Part shown: positions 50,521 through 60,123 of the stretch, piece by piece
Position numbering within the stretch: position 1 is the stretch's first letter
How the letters are laid out: every line of letters begins with the position of its first letter
Assembly: GCA_947625255.1 (NCBI GenBank)
Contig: CANQNT010000013.1
Coordinates: 1 to 64,000, forward strand
Origin: an uncultured Acetatifactor sp.
Lineage (GTDB): Bacteria > Bacillota > Clostridia > Lachnospirales > Lachnospiraceae
Length of the DNA stretch: 64,000 nt
Reading direction: 5' to 3'
Made by a program: the position numbers and the translations under genes
Notes under the pieces: model-generated
Databases searched by the model: none
What the model saw: only the letters and a program-made list of their open reading frames with translations
What the model was told of the DNA's origin: nothing

Positions 50521-51744
50521 ATGAAAAGAAAAGGGAAGATCGGGAAATTGTGGAATCGGATGATGGGAATGGTGCTTAGCATGGCGCTTGCCACGGTGCT
50601 TTGCGCGGAACTATACGCGGGGATTTGCCCGGTGGAGGTGCTTGCCCAGACGGAGTTGGCGATTTCCGCGCCGTCTGCGATTTTGATCGAGGCATCCACG
50701 GGCCAGGTGATTTTTGAACAAAATGCCACGGAACGCAGATGCCCTGCAAGCATCACTAAGATTATGACGCTGCTGCTGATCATGGAACAGATTGACGCTG
50801 GGAAGCTTAGTCTGGATGAGGAGATTCCTACCAGCGAATATGCCAGTTCCATGGGAGGCTCCCAGGTGTATCTTGCCGCGGGAGAGGTGCAGAATCTGGA
50901 TACGATGCTGAAATGTATCGTGGTCGCGTCCGCCAATGATGCCAGTGTGGCGGTGGCGGAGTACATAGCGGGGAGCGAACAGGCTTTTGTAGACCGGATG
51001 AATGATAGGGCGGTAGAGCTGGGGATGCTGGATACGCATTTTGAGGATTGCTGCGGCCTGACGGAATCCGACAATCATTATACCTGCGCGCGGGACGTGG
51101 CAATCATGTCAAGGGAGTTGATTACGGCGCATCCGGACATTTATAATTACACCCAGATTTGGATGGAAGATATCACCCACCAGACCAACCAGGGGAGCAG
51201 CACGTTTACACTTTCCAACACCAACAAGCTGTTAAAGCAATATGAATGGACCACGGGCCTGAAAACGGGCTCCATGTCCAAGGCCAAATATTGTATTTCC
51301 GCCACGGCCCGTCGAAATGATATTGACTTGATCGCCGTGGTAATGGGATCGCCGGAACCCAAAACACGTTTTCAGGATGCCAAAGTGCTGCTGAATTATG
51401 GTTTTAGCGTGAGCAACCTTTATTTGGATGAAAACAAGGATTTATTGCCGGATTTGGCTGTAGAGGGAGGCGTGGCGGAAATGGTTCCGATCGTCTATGC
51501 GGAAGAGTTCCGTTATCTGGATATAGCCGGAAATTCCATGGAGCAGGTGGAGAAACGGATGGAGCTGCCGGAGCAGGTCCAGGCTCCCGTCACGAAAGGA
51601 GAGGTGGCCGGGCAGGCAAAGTATTATCTGAACGGCGCTGAAATCGGAAGTGTGCCGATTCTCTATGCCGCGGATGTGGAACGGGCTGTTTATTTGGATT
51701 ACCTTTGGAAAATTTTTGGAAAGTTTTTATTAGGGGCTGAATAA
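50521..51744 (+). CDS. D-alanyl-D-alanine carboxypeptidase (DacA/DacF type, S11)
   Basis: This 407-aa exported protein has an N-terminal signal segment (residues ~12-33, SMALATVLCAELYA). The S11 motifs are present: SITK (77-80, nucleophile Ser77), SANDAS and KTGS. A C-terminal beta-rich domain and a hydrophobic end segment (YLWKIFGKFLLG) suit membrane association. It trims the terminal D-Ala from peptidoglycan stem peptides. The start may be GTG 50506, which would add five residues; no ideal ribosome site exists for ATG 50521. A second paralogue lies at 54304. Confidence 0.93.
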   Translation: MKRKGKIGKLWNRMMGMVLSMALATVLCAELYAGICPVEVLAQTELAISAPSAILIEASTGQVIFEQNATERRCPASITKIMTLLLIMEQIDAGKLSLDEEIPTSEYASSMGGSQVYLAAGEVQNLDTMLKCIVVASANDASVAVAEYIAGSEQAFVDRMNDRAVELGMLDTHFEDCCGLTESDNHYTCARDVAIMSRELITAHPDIYNYTQIWMEDITHQTNQGSSTFTLSNTNKLLKQYEWTTGLKTGSMSKAKYCISATARRNDIDLIAVVMGSPEPKTRFQDAKVLLNYGFSVSNLYLDENKDLLPDLAVEGGVAEMVPIVYAEEFRYLDIAGNSMEQVEKRMELPEQVQAPVTKGEVAGQAKYYLNGAEIGSVPILYAADVERAVYLDYLWKIFGKFLLGAE

Positions 51745-51752
51745 ATTCTCTA

Positions 51753-51811
51753 TTGTCATACGGGAAATAAGTATGTTATACTAAATGGGCACTTCCTTTT
51801 GGGGTGCCCAT
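51753..51811 (+). promoter_or_regulatory. Promoter and leader hairpin of the phosphoesterase operon
   Basis: TTGTCA (51753-51758), 18-base spacer and TATACT (51777-51782) are followed at once by a 7-8 bp hairpin atgggcac/gtgcccat (51785-51811) without a T-run. The hairpin would form the 5' end of the transcript and might protect it. Confidence 0.5.
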
Positions 51812-51924
51812 GGCGTATTATTCGTAAGAGATGGCGTTTGGCCGGGGCGTGATGCAAGAATGGCATGTGCAGCAATGGCCAAGTGTGTTTGTAGGTGGAA
51901 AAGGTTGATTTAGGAGTCGGAATT

Positions 51925-52788
51925 TTGGAAATTGTGTTTACAATTGTGGGCATCGTTGCCGTCTTTTTGATGTGGGTCATGCTGTTTGACAGCAATCGCT
52001 TCGTTGTTGTCCGCTACAAGCTTACGGATGAAAGAATCAAACGGCCCATGCGTTTGGTGGTTTTGGCGGATCTGCACAACAAGCAATATGGCAAAGAGAA
52101 TCAAAACCTGATCGAAGCGATCCGCGGGGAAAAGCCGGATGCGATTCTGGTCGCCGGAGACTTGGTCACTGCCAAGCTGGGGCTGAAGACCAAAGAGGCC
52201 CTGGGACTTTTGCGGGAACTGTCCAAAGACTATCCCGTTTATTATGCCAACGGCAATCATGAGCAGAGGATGGAGCTTGCACCGGAGGAATTCGGCCCTA
52301 TGGCGTTTCAGTATGGGGAAGAATTGAAAGCCATGGGAGTGGATCGGTTGGTCAATGAGCATGTGGCTTTAGAAGGAGCGGGGATCGTGCTCTATGGATT
52401 GGAGATTGACAGGGATTTTTATCAGAAGTTTCGTCCGAAAGATATGGGATGCGGTTATTTGGAGAAATTGCTGGGAAAGCCGGATCCCGGCCGGTTTACC
52501 ATTCTGATCGCTCATCATCCGAATTATTTTCCATGTTATGCGGATTGGGGGGCGGATCTGGTGCTGTCCGGTCATATACATGGCGGCGTGGCCCGCATTC
52601 CGGGCGGTCGTGGGGTGATTTCGCCGGCGTTTCGCCTTTTTCCCCATTATGACGGAGGACGCTTTGAACTGGGCGGTTCCGTGATGCTTTTGAGCAGAGG
52701 GCTTGGTATGCATACCATTCCGATTCGGCTCTTTAACCCGGGTGAAGTGGTGGTGGCGGAGCTTTTGCCGCGGGAGAATGGAGGATGA
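51925..52788 (+). CDS. Membrane-anchored metallophosphoesterase
   Basis: This 287-aa protein has one N-terminal transmembrane helix (IVFTIVGIVAVFLMWVML) and a calcineurin-like phosphoesterase domain: VVLADLHNKQYG (Asp/His metal site), VAGDLV, YYANGNHEQR (GNHE), LIAHHPNY and LSGHIHGG. TTG 51925 is preferred because AGGAG lies 8 bases upstream; GTG 51895 is an alternative adding ten residues. Its substrate is unknown; the family includes enzymes acting on UDP-sugars and cyclic nucleotides. It ends 4 bases before scpA, so they share a transcript. Confidence 0.88.
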   Translation: MEIVFTIVGIVAVFLMWVMLFDSNRFVVVRYKLTDERIKRPMRLVVLADLHNKQYGKENQNLIEAIRGEKPDAILVAGDLVTAKLGLKTKEALGLLRELSKDYPVYYANGNHEQRMELAPEEFGPMAFQYGEELKAMGVDRLVNEHVALEGAGIVLYGLEIDRDFYQKFRPKDMGCGYLEKLLGKPDPGRFTILIAHHPNYFPCYADWGADLVLSGHIHGGVARIPGGRGVISPAFRLFPHYDGGRFELGGSVMLLSRGLGMHTIPIRLFNPGEVVVAELLPRENGG

Positions 52789-52792
52789 GAGA

Positions 52793-53545
52793 ATGGCAAT
52801 CCCAGTGAAGCTGGAAGTGTTTGAGGGTCCGTTGGATCTGCTGCTTCATTTGATCGATAAAAACAAGGTGGATATTTACGATATTCCCATTGTGGAAATC
52901 ACGGAGCAATATCTGGATTATATCAGACAGCTGCAAAGACAGGACATGAATGTCATGAGTGAATTTTTGGTCATGGCGGCCACCCTGATCGATATTAAGT
53001 GCAGAATGCTTTTGCCAAAGGAAATCAACGAGGACGGAGAGGAAGAAGATCCAAGAGCGGAATTGGTGGAAAAGCTGTTGGAGCATAAGATGTACAAATA
53101 TATGGCGCAGGAGCTGCGCGACAGGCAAGTGGATGCTTATAAGAATCTGTATCGGGACAAGCATTTGCCTAAGGAAGTGGAAGCTTATCAGCCTCCGGTG
53201 AACTATGAGGAGCTCCTGGGAAATATGACCTTGAGCAAGCTTCATACCATTTTTCAGTCCGTCATGAAACGGCAGGCGGACCGGAAGGACCCCATCCGAA
53301 GCGAGTACGGACAAATTGAGAGGGATGAGGTGGATATGGATGCCAAGGCCCTTTACATAGCGGATTACGCCAGAGAGCACCGGATTTTCAGCTTTCGCGA
53401 TTTGCTGGAAAAGCAGGGAAGCAAGATGGAGATCATTGTGACTTTTCTGGTTATTTTAGAGATGATGAAGACGGGGGATATCACCATTTCCCAGGAGCAT
53501 CTTTTTGACGACATCCTGATCACATCGAATCTTTCAAGACAGTGA
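52793..53545 (+). CDS. scpA: Segregation and condensation protein A
   Basis: This 250-aa kleisin protein starts AIPVKLEVFEGPLDLLLHLI, the ScpA signature. The middle is acidic and helical, and the C-terminal winged-helix (FRDLLEKQGSKMEIIVTFLVILEMMK) binds the SMC head. GGAGG lies 7 bases before ATG 52793, in the stop region of the phosphoesterase gene. With ScpB and SMC it forms the bacterial condensin. scpB follows at 36 bases. Confidence 0.97.
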   Translation: MAIPVKLEVFEGPLDLLLHLIDKNKVDIYDIPIVEITEQYLDYIRQLQRQDMNVMSEFLVMAATLIDIKCRMLLPKEINEDGEEEDPRAELVEKLLEHKMYKYMAQELRDRQVDAYKNLYRDKHLPKEVEAYQPPVNYEELLGNMTLSKLHTIFQSVMKRQADRKDPIRSEYGQIERDEVDMDAKALYIADYAREHRIFSFRDLLEKQGSKMEIIVTFLVILEMMKTGDITISQEHLFDDILITSNLSRQ

Positions 53546-53581
53546 TGGAAAGCAGCGGGATGGGAGGGGCAATAGACGGAT

Positions 53582-54196
53582 ATGGAAGAGTACGAGCAGG
53601 TGGAACTGTCCCTGGATGAGGGGCAAAAGTGCGAAAAACAGGCGGAAGCGATCATAGAGGCCATACTTTTTACCATGGGAGAGTCTGTGGAAATCAGCCG
53701 GTTGGCTGCGGTTCTGGAGATGAGCGTGCCCGCTGCCGAGGCGGTATTGGAGCGGATGGAGGAGCGTTACCGCCAAGAAGATCGTGGAATCGCGCTGGCG
53801 CGGTTTGAGGACTCCGTGCAGCTTTGTACAAAGGCACAGTTGTATGAATATTTGATCAAAATAGCCAAAACGCCCCGGAAGATCGTGCTGACGGAGACGG
53901 TGTTGGAGACGCTGTCCATTATTGCTTATAAACAGCCAGTCACCCGCGCGGAGATCGAGCGTATCCGCGGGGTGAGCAGCGACCATGCGGTTAATAAACT
54001 GCTGGAATACGATTTGATCTGTGAATTGGGCAGAATGGACGCGCCCGGAAGACCGTTGTTGTTCGGAACCACGGAACAGTTTCTGCGCTGCTTTGGCGTG
54101 CAGAGCGTGGAGGAACTGCCGGAGATCAACCCGGTGCAAATGGCCGAATTTAAGTTGCAGGCAGAGGCGGAGGTACAGTTGCAGCTGGATGTATGA
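53582..54196 (+). CDS. scpB: Segregation and condensation protein B
   Basis: This 204-aa protein has two winged-helix domains: EAIIEAILFTMGESVEISRLA at residues 21-41 and LETLSIIAYKQPVTRAEIERIRGVSS later, the typical ScpB motif, then LLEYDLICELGRMDAPGRPLLFGTTEQFL. It dimerises and stabilises ScpA on SMC. It belongs to the phosphoesterase-scpA-scpB operon. Confidence 0.97.
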   Translation: MEEYEQVELSLDEGQKCEKQAEAIIEAILFTMGESVEISRLAAVLEMSVPAAEAVLERMEERYRQEDRGIALARFEDSVQLCTKAQLYEYLIKIAKTPRKIVLTETVLETLSIIAYKQPVTRAEIERIRGVSSDHAVNKLLEYDLICELGRMDAPGRPLLFGTTEQFLRCFGVQSVEELPEINPVQMAEFKLQAEAEVQLQLDV

Positions 54197-54303
54197 CGGC
54201 GTGTGAAATGCGGCATCCCTTTTGCTGAAAAAAGATAACTACTCCTGACACTTGTTTCATATATTTATTGAGAAAGAATGGCATGGATTGCGGAGATTGT
54301 GGA

Positions 54304-55779
54304 ATGAGGAAGGTTTTTGGGAGATGGAACGAGCGGGAAAAAGATGTGGATTATGTGCGGGGACAAATCGATGATGGGCTGATGGGAAAAAGCGGCGGAG
54401 GGGTGGCTCGGATCGTGGCAATGCTGCTGGTCTGGGCGCTGCTTTTAGGTAATATTACCTATCAAGACGGTTTCATGGTGACGGCGGCTGAGAATGCGTC
54501 GGTTTCGCGGTCGGAGTCTTCCGCCTGGAGAGGCGGACAGGAGGCCGTGGCAAAGCCGTTGGAGGAATTGTCACTCTATGCCGCTTCTGCCGTGCTGATG
54601 GACGCGGATTCCGGCAGGGTGCTTTATTCCAGGCAGGGCTTTGAGAAGATGGCCATGGCCAGCACCACGAAGATCATGACTTGCATTGTTGCGCTGGAAT
54701 ATGGCAATCTTGAGGACATGGCGGATATTTCCGGGTATGCCGCCAGTATGCCCAAGGTCAAGCTTTATGTGAACAAGGGGGAAAAATATGCGCTCAAGGA
54801 TTTGCTTCATTCCCTGATGCTGGAGTCCCATAATGATTCCGCCGTGGCCATTGCCGAGCATATTGGTAAGTCTTTTCTGGAAAATGGACTGGCGGAAAAG
54901 AGTGCTTCGGAATATTCCCTGGAGGAAAGCAGGCAGGCCGTGGCCGCCTTTGCCCGTCTGATGAATCAAAAGGCGGCGGACATTGGCTGTCAGGATACCT
55001 GGTTTATCACGCCAAACGGCCTGGACGCCACAGAAACCTTTACCCTGGAAAACGGCGACACGTTGGTAAAAGAGCATTCCACTACGGCGGCAGATCTGGC
55101 TGCGATTATGTCCTATTGTGTGAAAAAGTCTCCCAAGGCGGATCAATTTCTGCAGATTACCAGATGTGTTTCCCATAGCTTTACGGCCAATGGTAGGAGC
55201 TTTTCCTGCAACAATCACAACGCTTTTTTGAATATGATGGCCGGCGCGCTAAGCGGAAAGACCGGATTTACCAATAAAGCCGGTTATTGCTATGTGGGGG
55301 CGTTAGAGCGTGACGGGAGGACTTTCGTAGTGGCATTGCTGGCCTGCGGCTGGCCGAATCATAAAACCTATAAATGGAGTGATACCAGGGAACTGATGGA
55401 ATACGGGCTGGAGCATTATCAATATCATGCCTTTTCCGAGGCGGCCTTTGATGTGGGCAGTCTGGAAACGGTCGTGGTGGAAAACGGCCAGACGCTTTCC
55501 CTGGACGGCGAGGCCAGCGTCAATCTGGCCCTTGCGGATCATGTGGATGGGCTGGAGGGACTGCTGATGCGGGAAGATGAATCCATTGAGGTGGCGGTAG
55601 ACGTGCCAAAGTCTTTGAAGGCACCCGTGGAAGCGGGGCAGATCGTGGGTTGCGTGCAATATAAAGTGGGGGAACAAACCTATCGGACGGAATATTTGCA
55701 GACCGCGGCTGATATCCCGGAGATTGACTTTTTCTGGTGTCTGCGGCAGATTGTGGAGAGATTTCTGGTTTGCGGCTAG
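54304..55779 (+). CDS. D-alanyl-D-alanine carboxypeptidase, second S11 paralogue
   Basis: This 491-aa exported protein has a ~37-residue cytoplasmic N-terminus before the signal helix (RIVAMLLVWALLLGN), the S11 motifs STTK (ASTTKIMT), SHNDSA and GKTGFTNKAGYC, and a C-terminal beta domain ending near a short hydrophobic segment. It is about 84 residues longer than the paralogue at 50521, mostly in the N-terminus and in an insertion after the SxN motif. GGAG lies 9 bases before ATG 54304. A DacF-type gene after scpAB is usual in Firmicutes. It probably trims peptidoglycan peptides. Confidence 0.93.
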   Translation: MRKVFGRWNEREKDVDYVRGQIDDGLMGKSGGGVARIVAMLLVWALLLGNITYQDGFMVTAAENASVSRSESSAWRGGQEAVAKPLEELSLYAASAVLMDADSGRVLYSRQGFEKMAMASTTKIMTCIVALEYGNLEDMADISGYAASMPKVKLYVNKGEKYALKDLLHSLMLESHNDSAVAIAEHIGKSFLENGLAEKSASEYSLEESRQAVAAFARLMNQKAADIGCQDTWFITPNGLDATETFTLENGDTLVKEHSTTAADLAAIMSYCVKKSPKADQFLQITRCVSHSFTANGRSFSCNNHNAFLNMMAGALSGKTGFTNKAGYCYVGALERDGRTFVVALLACGWPNHKTYKWSDTRELMEYGLEHYQYHAFSEAAFDVGSLETVVVENGQTLSLDGEASVNLALADHVDGLEGLLMREDESIEVAVDVPKSLKAPVEAGQIVGCVQYKVGEQTYRTEYLQTAADIPEIDFFWCLRQIVERFLVCG

Positions 55780-55867
55780 AATCCGTATCTGTTCGGACGC
55801 GCCGGGACCCAACGAGTTTCGTCGGCTGAAATATTACTAAAAATTTACGAAAGTTTTCAAATACGTC

Positions 55868-55920
55868 TTGAATTATTGTGAGAAATTAGGTACAATAATA
55901 GTGCTGACAAAATTTTGTCA
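55868..55920 (+). promoter_or_regulatory. gap promoter with 16-bp palindromic operator at the start site
   Basis: TTGAAT (55868-55873), 17-base spacer and TACAAT (55891-55896). TGACAAAATTTTGTCA (55905-55920) is a perfect 16-bp palindrome beginning 8 bases after the -10 box, just over the expected transcription start. That position fits a repressor site. A second possible promoter (TGGACA 55986, 18-base spacer, TATAAT 56010-56015) lies closer to gap. Confidence 0.65.
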
Positions 55921-56040
55921 AAGTGGTATGTCTTGGCAGTCGTGCAGCGAAGTCGCTAGACGCGAAATTTTTGTTACGCGTATTGTGGACAAGTATTTTG
56001 GCAAAATAATATAATAATATTATTTTAGGAGGAAACTAAA

Positions 56041-57060
56041 ATGGCAGTAAAAGTAGCAATTAATGGTTTTGGCCGTATTGGTCGTCTGGCATTCAGACAG
56101 ATGTTCAGAGCAGAAGGATTCGAGATCGTTGCGATCAACGATTTGACATCTCCCAAGATGCTGGCTCACTTGCTGAAATATGACTCCACGCAGGGTAAAT
56201 ACGCTCTGGCTGACACCGTTAAGGCAGGCGAGGACTCTATTACTGTTGATGGAACCGAGATCAAGATTTACGCAGAGGCTAAGGCTGCTGATCTTCCTTG
56301 GGGAAAGCTGGGCGTAGACGTTGTTCTGGAGTGCACCGGTTTCTACACCTCCAAGGCTAAGGCACAGGCTCATATTGATGCGGGCGCAAAGCACGTTATC
56401 ATTTCCGCTCCTGCCGGCAATGACCTTCCTACCATCGTTTACAATGTAAATCACGAATCTCTGACCAACGAGGATACCATCATTTCCGCGGCCAGCTGCA
56501 CCACCAACTGCTTGGCTCCTATGGCTAAGGCCCTGAATGACGCATTTGAGATTCAGTCCGGTATTATGTGCACGATTCATGCTTACACCGGCGACCAGAT
56601 GACTCTGGATGGCCCTCAGAGAAAGGGTGATTTAAGAAGATCCCGTGCTGCCGCCGTGAATATCGTTCCTAACAGCACCGGCGCTGCCAAGGCTATCGGC
56701 CTGGTTATCCCTGAACTGAACGGCAAGCTGATCGGTTCCGCGCAGCGTGTTCCTACCCCTACCGGTTCTACCACCATTCTGACCGCCGTTGTTAAGGGCG
56801 CTCCTACCAAGGAGTCCATCAACGCCGCTATGAAGGCCGCTTCTAACGAGTCCTTTGGTTACAACGAGGATGAGATCGTTTCCAGCGATATCATCGGAAT
56901 GACCTATGGCTCTCTGTTTGACGCCACCCAGACCATGGTTCTGCCGATCAACGACGAGCTTTCAGAGGTTCAGGTTGTTTCCTGGTATGACAACGAGAAT
57001 TCCTACACCAGCCAGATGGTTCGTACCATTAAGCATTTTGGCAAGCTGCTTGGCGCTTGA
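56041..57060 (+). CDS. gap: Glyceraldehyde-3-phosphate dehydrogenase, type I
   Basis: This 339-aa glycolytic enzyme oxidises glyceraldehyde-3-phosphate with NAD+. The N-terminal Rossmann motif is [13 protein letters not shown]. The catalytic Cys153 lies in [12 protein letters not shown], and the His in [11 protein letters not shown]. Asp34 in AINDLT points to NAD+ specificity. The [10 protein letters not shown]-terminal motif is present. AGGAGGAAAC precedes ATG 56041. Codon use is strongly biased to a few codons, as in highly expressed genes. An intrinsic hairpin before pgk may partially uncouple the two genes. Confidence 0.98.
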   Translation: MAVKVAINGFGRIGRLAFRQMFRAEGFEIVAINDLTSPKMLAHLLKYDSTQGKYALADTVKAGEDSITVDGTEIKIYAEAKAADLPWGKLGVDVVLECTGFYTSKAKAQAHIDAGAKHVIISAPAGNDLPTIVYNVNHESLTNEDTIISAASCTTNCLAPMAKALNDAFEIQSGIMCTIHAYTGDQMTLDGPQRKGDLRRSRAAAVNIVPNSTGAAKAIGLVIPELNGKLIGSAQRVPTPTGSTTILTAVVKGAPTKESINAAMKAASNESFGYNEDEIVSSDIIGMTYGSLFDATQTMVLPINDELSEVQVVSWYDNENSYTSQMVRTIKHFGKLLGA

Positions 57061-57091
57061 GCAGCAGACAACTTGGAATAGGCTCAATGCA

Positions 57092-57120
57092 GGGTCCGGT
57101 CCATAGGACCGGGCCCTTTT
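57092..57120 (+). terminator. Terminator/attenuator between gap and pgk
   Basis: An 11-bp GC-rich stem gggtccggtcc (57092-57102) / ggaccgggccc (57106-57116) with a 3-base loop and TTTT. It lies 30 bases upstream of the pgk ribosome site, with no obvious pgk promoter after it, so some read-through is expected. Confidence 0.85.
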
Positions 57121-57150
57121 AGAATGAAAAGATTATGGAGGAATAGAGAA

Positions 57151-58374
57151 ATGGGCTTGAATAAGAAATCCGTTGATGATATCAACGCAAAGGGCAAAAA
57201 AGTCTTAGTACGCTGCGATTTCAACGTACCTCTGAAGAACGGGGAGATTACCGATGATACCCGTATTGTGGCAGCGCTGCCCACCATTCAGAAGCTGATC
57301 AATGATGGCGGCAAGGTCATTCTTTGCTCCCATCTGGGCAAGGTAAAGGACGGCCCCAACGAGGGAGAATCCCTGGCGCCCGTTGCCAGGAGACTGTCCG
57401 AGAAGCTGGGCAAGGAAGTGAAGTTCATTCCTGATTATAATGTAACCGGTCCGGATACCACCGCTGCGGTAGAGGCAATGAAGGAGGGCGACGTGATCCT
57501 GCTTCAGAATACCCGTTTCCGCGGCAAGGAAGAGACTAAGAACGGTGGGAAGTTCAGCAAGGAGCTGGCTGATCTGGCGGATCTGTATGTATGTGACGCG
57601 TTTGGTTCTTCCCACAGAGCCCATGCTTCCGTGGAAGGGGTTACCAAGTTCATCACGGCCAAAGGCGGTGAGAACGTTGTCGGTTACCTGATGCAGAAAG
57701 AGATCAATTTCCTGGGCAATGCCGTGGAAAATCCTGTAAGACCTTTCGTGGCGATCCTGGGCGGCGCCAAGGTTGCGGATAAGCTGAACGTGATTTCCAA
57801 CCTTTTGGAGAAGTGCGATACCCTGATCATCGGCGGCGGCATGGCTTACACGTTCTTAAAGGCACAGGGCAAGGAAGTGGGTCAGTCCCTGGTAGACGAC
57901 GAGAAGATCGATTACTGTAAGGAAATGATGGACAAGGCTGCCAGATTGGGCAAGACCCTCCTGCTTCCGATCGATACCACGATCGCGGCTCAGTTCCCGA
58001 ATCCGATCGATGCTCCCATCGAGATCAGCCATGTGGATTCCGACAAGATTCCTGCCGATATGCAGGGACTTGATATCGGGCCTAAGACCGCGGCTCTGTT
58101 CGCGGATGCCGTGAAGTCCGCCAAGACCGTTGTATGGAACGGTCCCATGGGCGTTTTTGAAAATCCTACCCTGGCAGCCGGAACCATTGCGGTAGCCAAG
58201 GCTTTGGCAGAGACGGATGCCACCACCATTATCGGCGGCGGTGATTCCGCGGCGGCCGTAAACCAGCTCGGTTTCGGCGACAAGATGAGCCACATCTCCA
58301 CCGGCGGCGGCGCTTCCCTGGAGTTCCTGGAGGGCAAAGAGCTTCCCGGCGTGGCAGCTGCTGACGATAAATAA
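57151..58374 (+). CDS. pgk: Phosphoglycerate kinase
   Basis: This 407-aa enzyme makes ATP from 1,3-bisphosphoglycerate. The signature [16 protein letters not shown] is near the N-terminus, and the C-terminal nucleotide-binding [13 protein letters not shown] is present, as is [12 protein letters not shown] 57151 follows GGAGGAATAGAG; an upstream ATG at 57124 lies too close to the terminator. It is second in the gap-pgk-tpiA cluster. Confidence 0.98.
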   Translation: MGLNKKSVDDINAKGKKVLVRCDFNVPLKNGEITDDTRIVAALPTIQKLINDGGKVILCSHLGKVKDGPNEGESLAPVARRLSEKLGKEVKFIPDYNVTGPDTTAAVEAMKEGDVILLQNTRFRGKEETKNGGKFSKELADLADLYVCDAFGSSHRAHASVEGVTKFITAKGGENVVGYLMQKEINFLGNAVENPVRPFVAILGGAKVADKLNVISNLLEKCDTLIIGGGMAYTFLKAQGKEVGQSLVDDEKIDYCKEMMDKAARLGKTLLLPIDTTIAAQFPNPIDAPIEISHVDSDKIPADMQGLDIGPKTAALFADAVKSAKTVVWNGPMGVFENPTLAAGTIAVAKALAETDATTIIGGGDSAAAVNQLGFGDKMSHISTGGGASLEFLEGKELPGVAAADDK

Positions 58375-58413
58375 TTGCTGGCGTGAAAACAATAGAAAAG
58401 AGGACAATCAATC

Positions 58414-59166
58414 ATGGCAAGAAAGAAAATTATTGCCGGTAACTGGAAGATGAACATGACTCCCAGCCAGGCAGTGGCATTAGTCAATACCTTGAAGCCC
58501 CTCGTGGTGAATGAGGATGTGGACGTGGTCTTTTGCGTGCCCGCCATCGACATCATTCCCGCCATGGAAGCGGCCAAGGGCACCAATATCCAGATCGGCG
58601 CGGAGAATATGTATTTTGAGGAAAAGGGCGCTTACACGGGTGAAATTTCTCCTGCAATGCTGACGGATGTAGGTGTAAAGTATGTGATCATCGGCCATTC
58701 CGAGAGAAGAGAGTATTTTGCGGAAACCGACGCCACCGTGAACAAGAAAGTGCTGAAGGCTTTCGAACACGGCATCACGCCCATCATCTGCTGCGGCGAG
58801 ACCCTGACCCAGAGAGAGCAGGGCATTACCATTGACTTCGTGCGCCAGCAGATCAAGATCGCGTTCCTGGGTGTGACCGCGCAGCAGGCTGCCACGGCAG
58901 TTATCGCTTATGAACCCATCTGGGCCATCGGCACCGGCAAGGTGGCGACCACCGAGCAGGCGGAAGAGGTCTGCAAGGCCATCCGTGACTGCATCTGTGA
59001 GATTTATGATGAAGCCACGGCGGAAACCATCCGTATCCAGTACGGCGGCTCCGTATCCGTTTCCAGCGCTCCCGAGCTGTTTGCGCAGCCCGATATCGAC
59101 GGCGGCCTGGTAGGCGGCGCGTCCCTCAAACCTGATTTTGGAGCGATTGTGAATTATAATAAGTAA
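58414..59166 (+). CDS. tpiA: Triosephosphate isomerase
   Basis: This 250-aa TIM-barrel enzyme interconverts dihydroxyacetone phosphate and glyceraldehyde-3-phosphate. GNWKMNMT with the N-terminal Lys, IIGHSERR with the catalytic His, [15 protein letters not shown] with the catalytic Glu and loop 6, and the phosphate-binding YGGSV are all present. It lies 39 bases after pgk and ends the glycolytic operon at the terminator 59205-59241. Confidence 0.98.
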   Translation: MARKKIIAGNWKMNMTPSQAVALVNTLKPLVVNEDVDVVFCVPAIDIIPAMEAAKGTNIQIGAENMYFEEKGAYTGEISPAMLTDVGVKYVIIGHSERREYFAETDATVNKKVLKAFEHGITPIICCGETLTQREQGITIDFVRQQIKIAFLGVTAQQAATAVIAYEPIWAIGTGKVATTEQAEEVCKAIRDCICEIYDEATAETIRIQYGGSVSVSSAPELFAQPDIDGGLVGGASLKPDFGAIVNYNK

Positions 59167-59204
59167 TAATTTTTTGAAATAAGAGTTTATGAGAGATTTC
59201 TATG

Positions 59205-59241
59205 AGAAGCCGTACACGGGGATGTGTGCGGCTTCTTTTTT
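59205..59241 (+). terminator. Terminator of the gap-pgk-tpiA operon
   Basis: A 13-bp stem agaagccgtacac (59205-59217) / gtgtgcggcttct (59224-59236) with a 6-base loop and a run of T. It is 38 bases after tpiA. Confidence 0.92.
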
Positions 59242-59904
59242 GGCCTTTTTCCCTTTCTTTTTTTCAAAGTATTCTCGAAGTCATGATTTGGCTGCCTTAT
59301 CATCCTTATAAGAATGAATAAAAAGGAATAGTAAAAAAGTGGATTTGAGAAAATTGCAAGGAAAAGGTAGGAAATATCGTTCTCTTTTTATATCAGTTTG
59401 ATTTCGTGATTTAATGCGGAATGTCTATTTTGCATCAATATTTCTATATGATTTCCCACAGATTTGAATTATAGCATATGTGAACGAAAATGTCTGATTT
59501 ATCGGGCAGGTCGGAGGACAAGAGGTGAGTGAAGGGGCTTGGTGAGTGATGACTGGAGTAGTGGTTGGCTGGTTTGATGTTTGGCTTGGTGGCTGTGATT
59601 TGGAATTGGCGGAGAGGAGTGGTTTCTGAGAGTTTGGCTTATTATTTACCCGGGAGTTTTTAGAAAAAGTATTGTGTTCATTGTTTGGAATGGTGTTTGA
59701 AAGTGGTTCTGGTTCTGTGAGGGGGAGATATCGTTCGTGATGAGGATGGATGTAAGAGGGGGAGTTGTGGGTGTAGTGAATTGGGATATTACTATGATTG
59801 AGGATTTTTGTTGTGGCATCTAAAAGTATAAAAACAAATTATATTATGAAAAAATAGTTTCATCATAATGAACGAAAAGGCAAGCAGGGAAAAATTGTTT
59901 CTAA
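59242..59904. other. Non-coding or fully degenerate region, strongly G+T-skewed
   Basis: No open frame with protein character is seen on either strand. From about 59510 to 59790 the + strand is rich in G and T and very poor in C, unlike all genes around it. An imperfect inverted repeat (attatgaaa ... tttcatcataat) lies near 59842-59868. No RNA gene was recognised. Confidence 0.5.
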
Positions 59905-60123
59905 GGTGTGATATGGGGATCAAAGGCATTTTATGACAACTTGTATCCCAATCGTATTGTAGTGGTCCACAACCATGATATGAGAGAAGCAACGGAGATC
60001 TTTGCTGGGATGCTTGTGGCAGAGTGGTGTAAGAAAATATAGATGGCTTTCAACATCCATTTTATTGAAGCCGAGGTTATAAAGCTGTTCGTGAATGCTT
60101 ACCAGTTAAGTAAATGTATGTAA
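59905..60123 (+). pseudogene. UDP-glucose 6-dehydrogenase remnant
   Basis: One frame reads KAFYDNLYPNRIVV, then, across an internal TAG, FIEAEVIKLFVNAYQLSK. These are degraded forms of the YDNLYPSRIxVG and TEAEAIKLFANTYLALRV motifs of UDP-glucose/UDP-ManNAc dehydrogenases. The nearby catalytic Cys motif and the N-terminal Rossmann domain are missing. The enzyme would have supplied a UDP-uronic acid for surface polysaccharide, in line with the glycosyltransferase gene to the right. Confidence 0.75.

Noticed and set aside
51785..51811. Hairpin as intrinsic terminator of the first carboxypeptidase
   Set aside because: It has no T-run and lies directly after a promoter -10 box, so it is listed as a leader hairpin.
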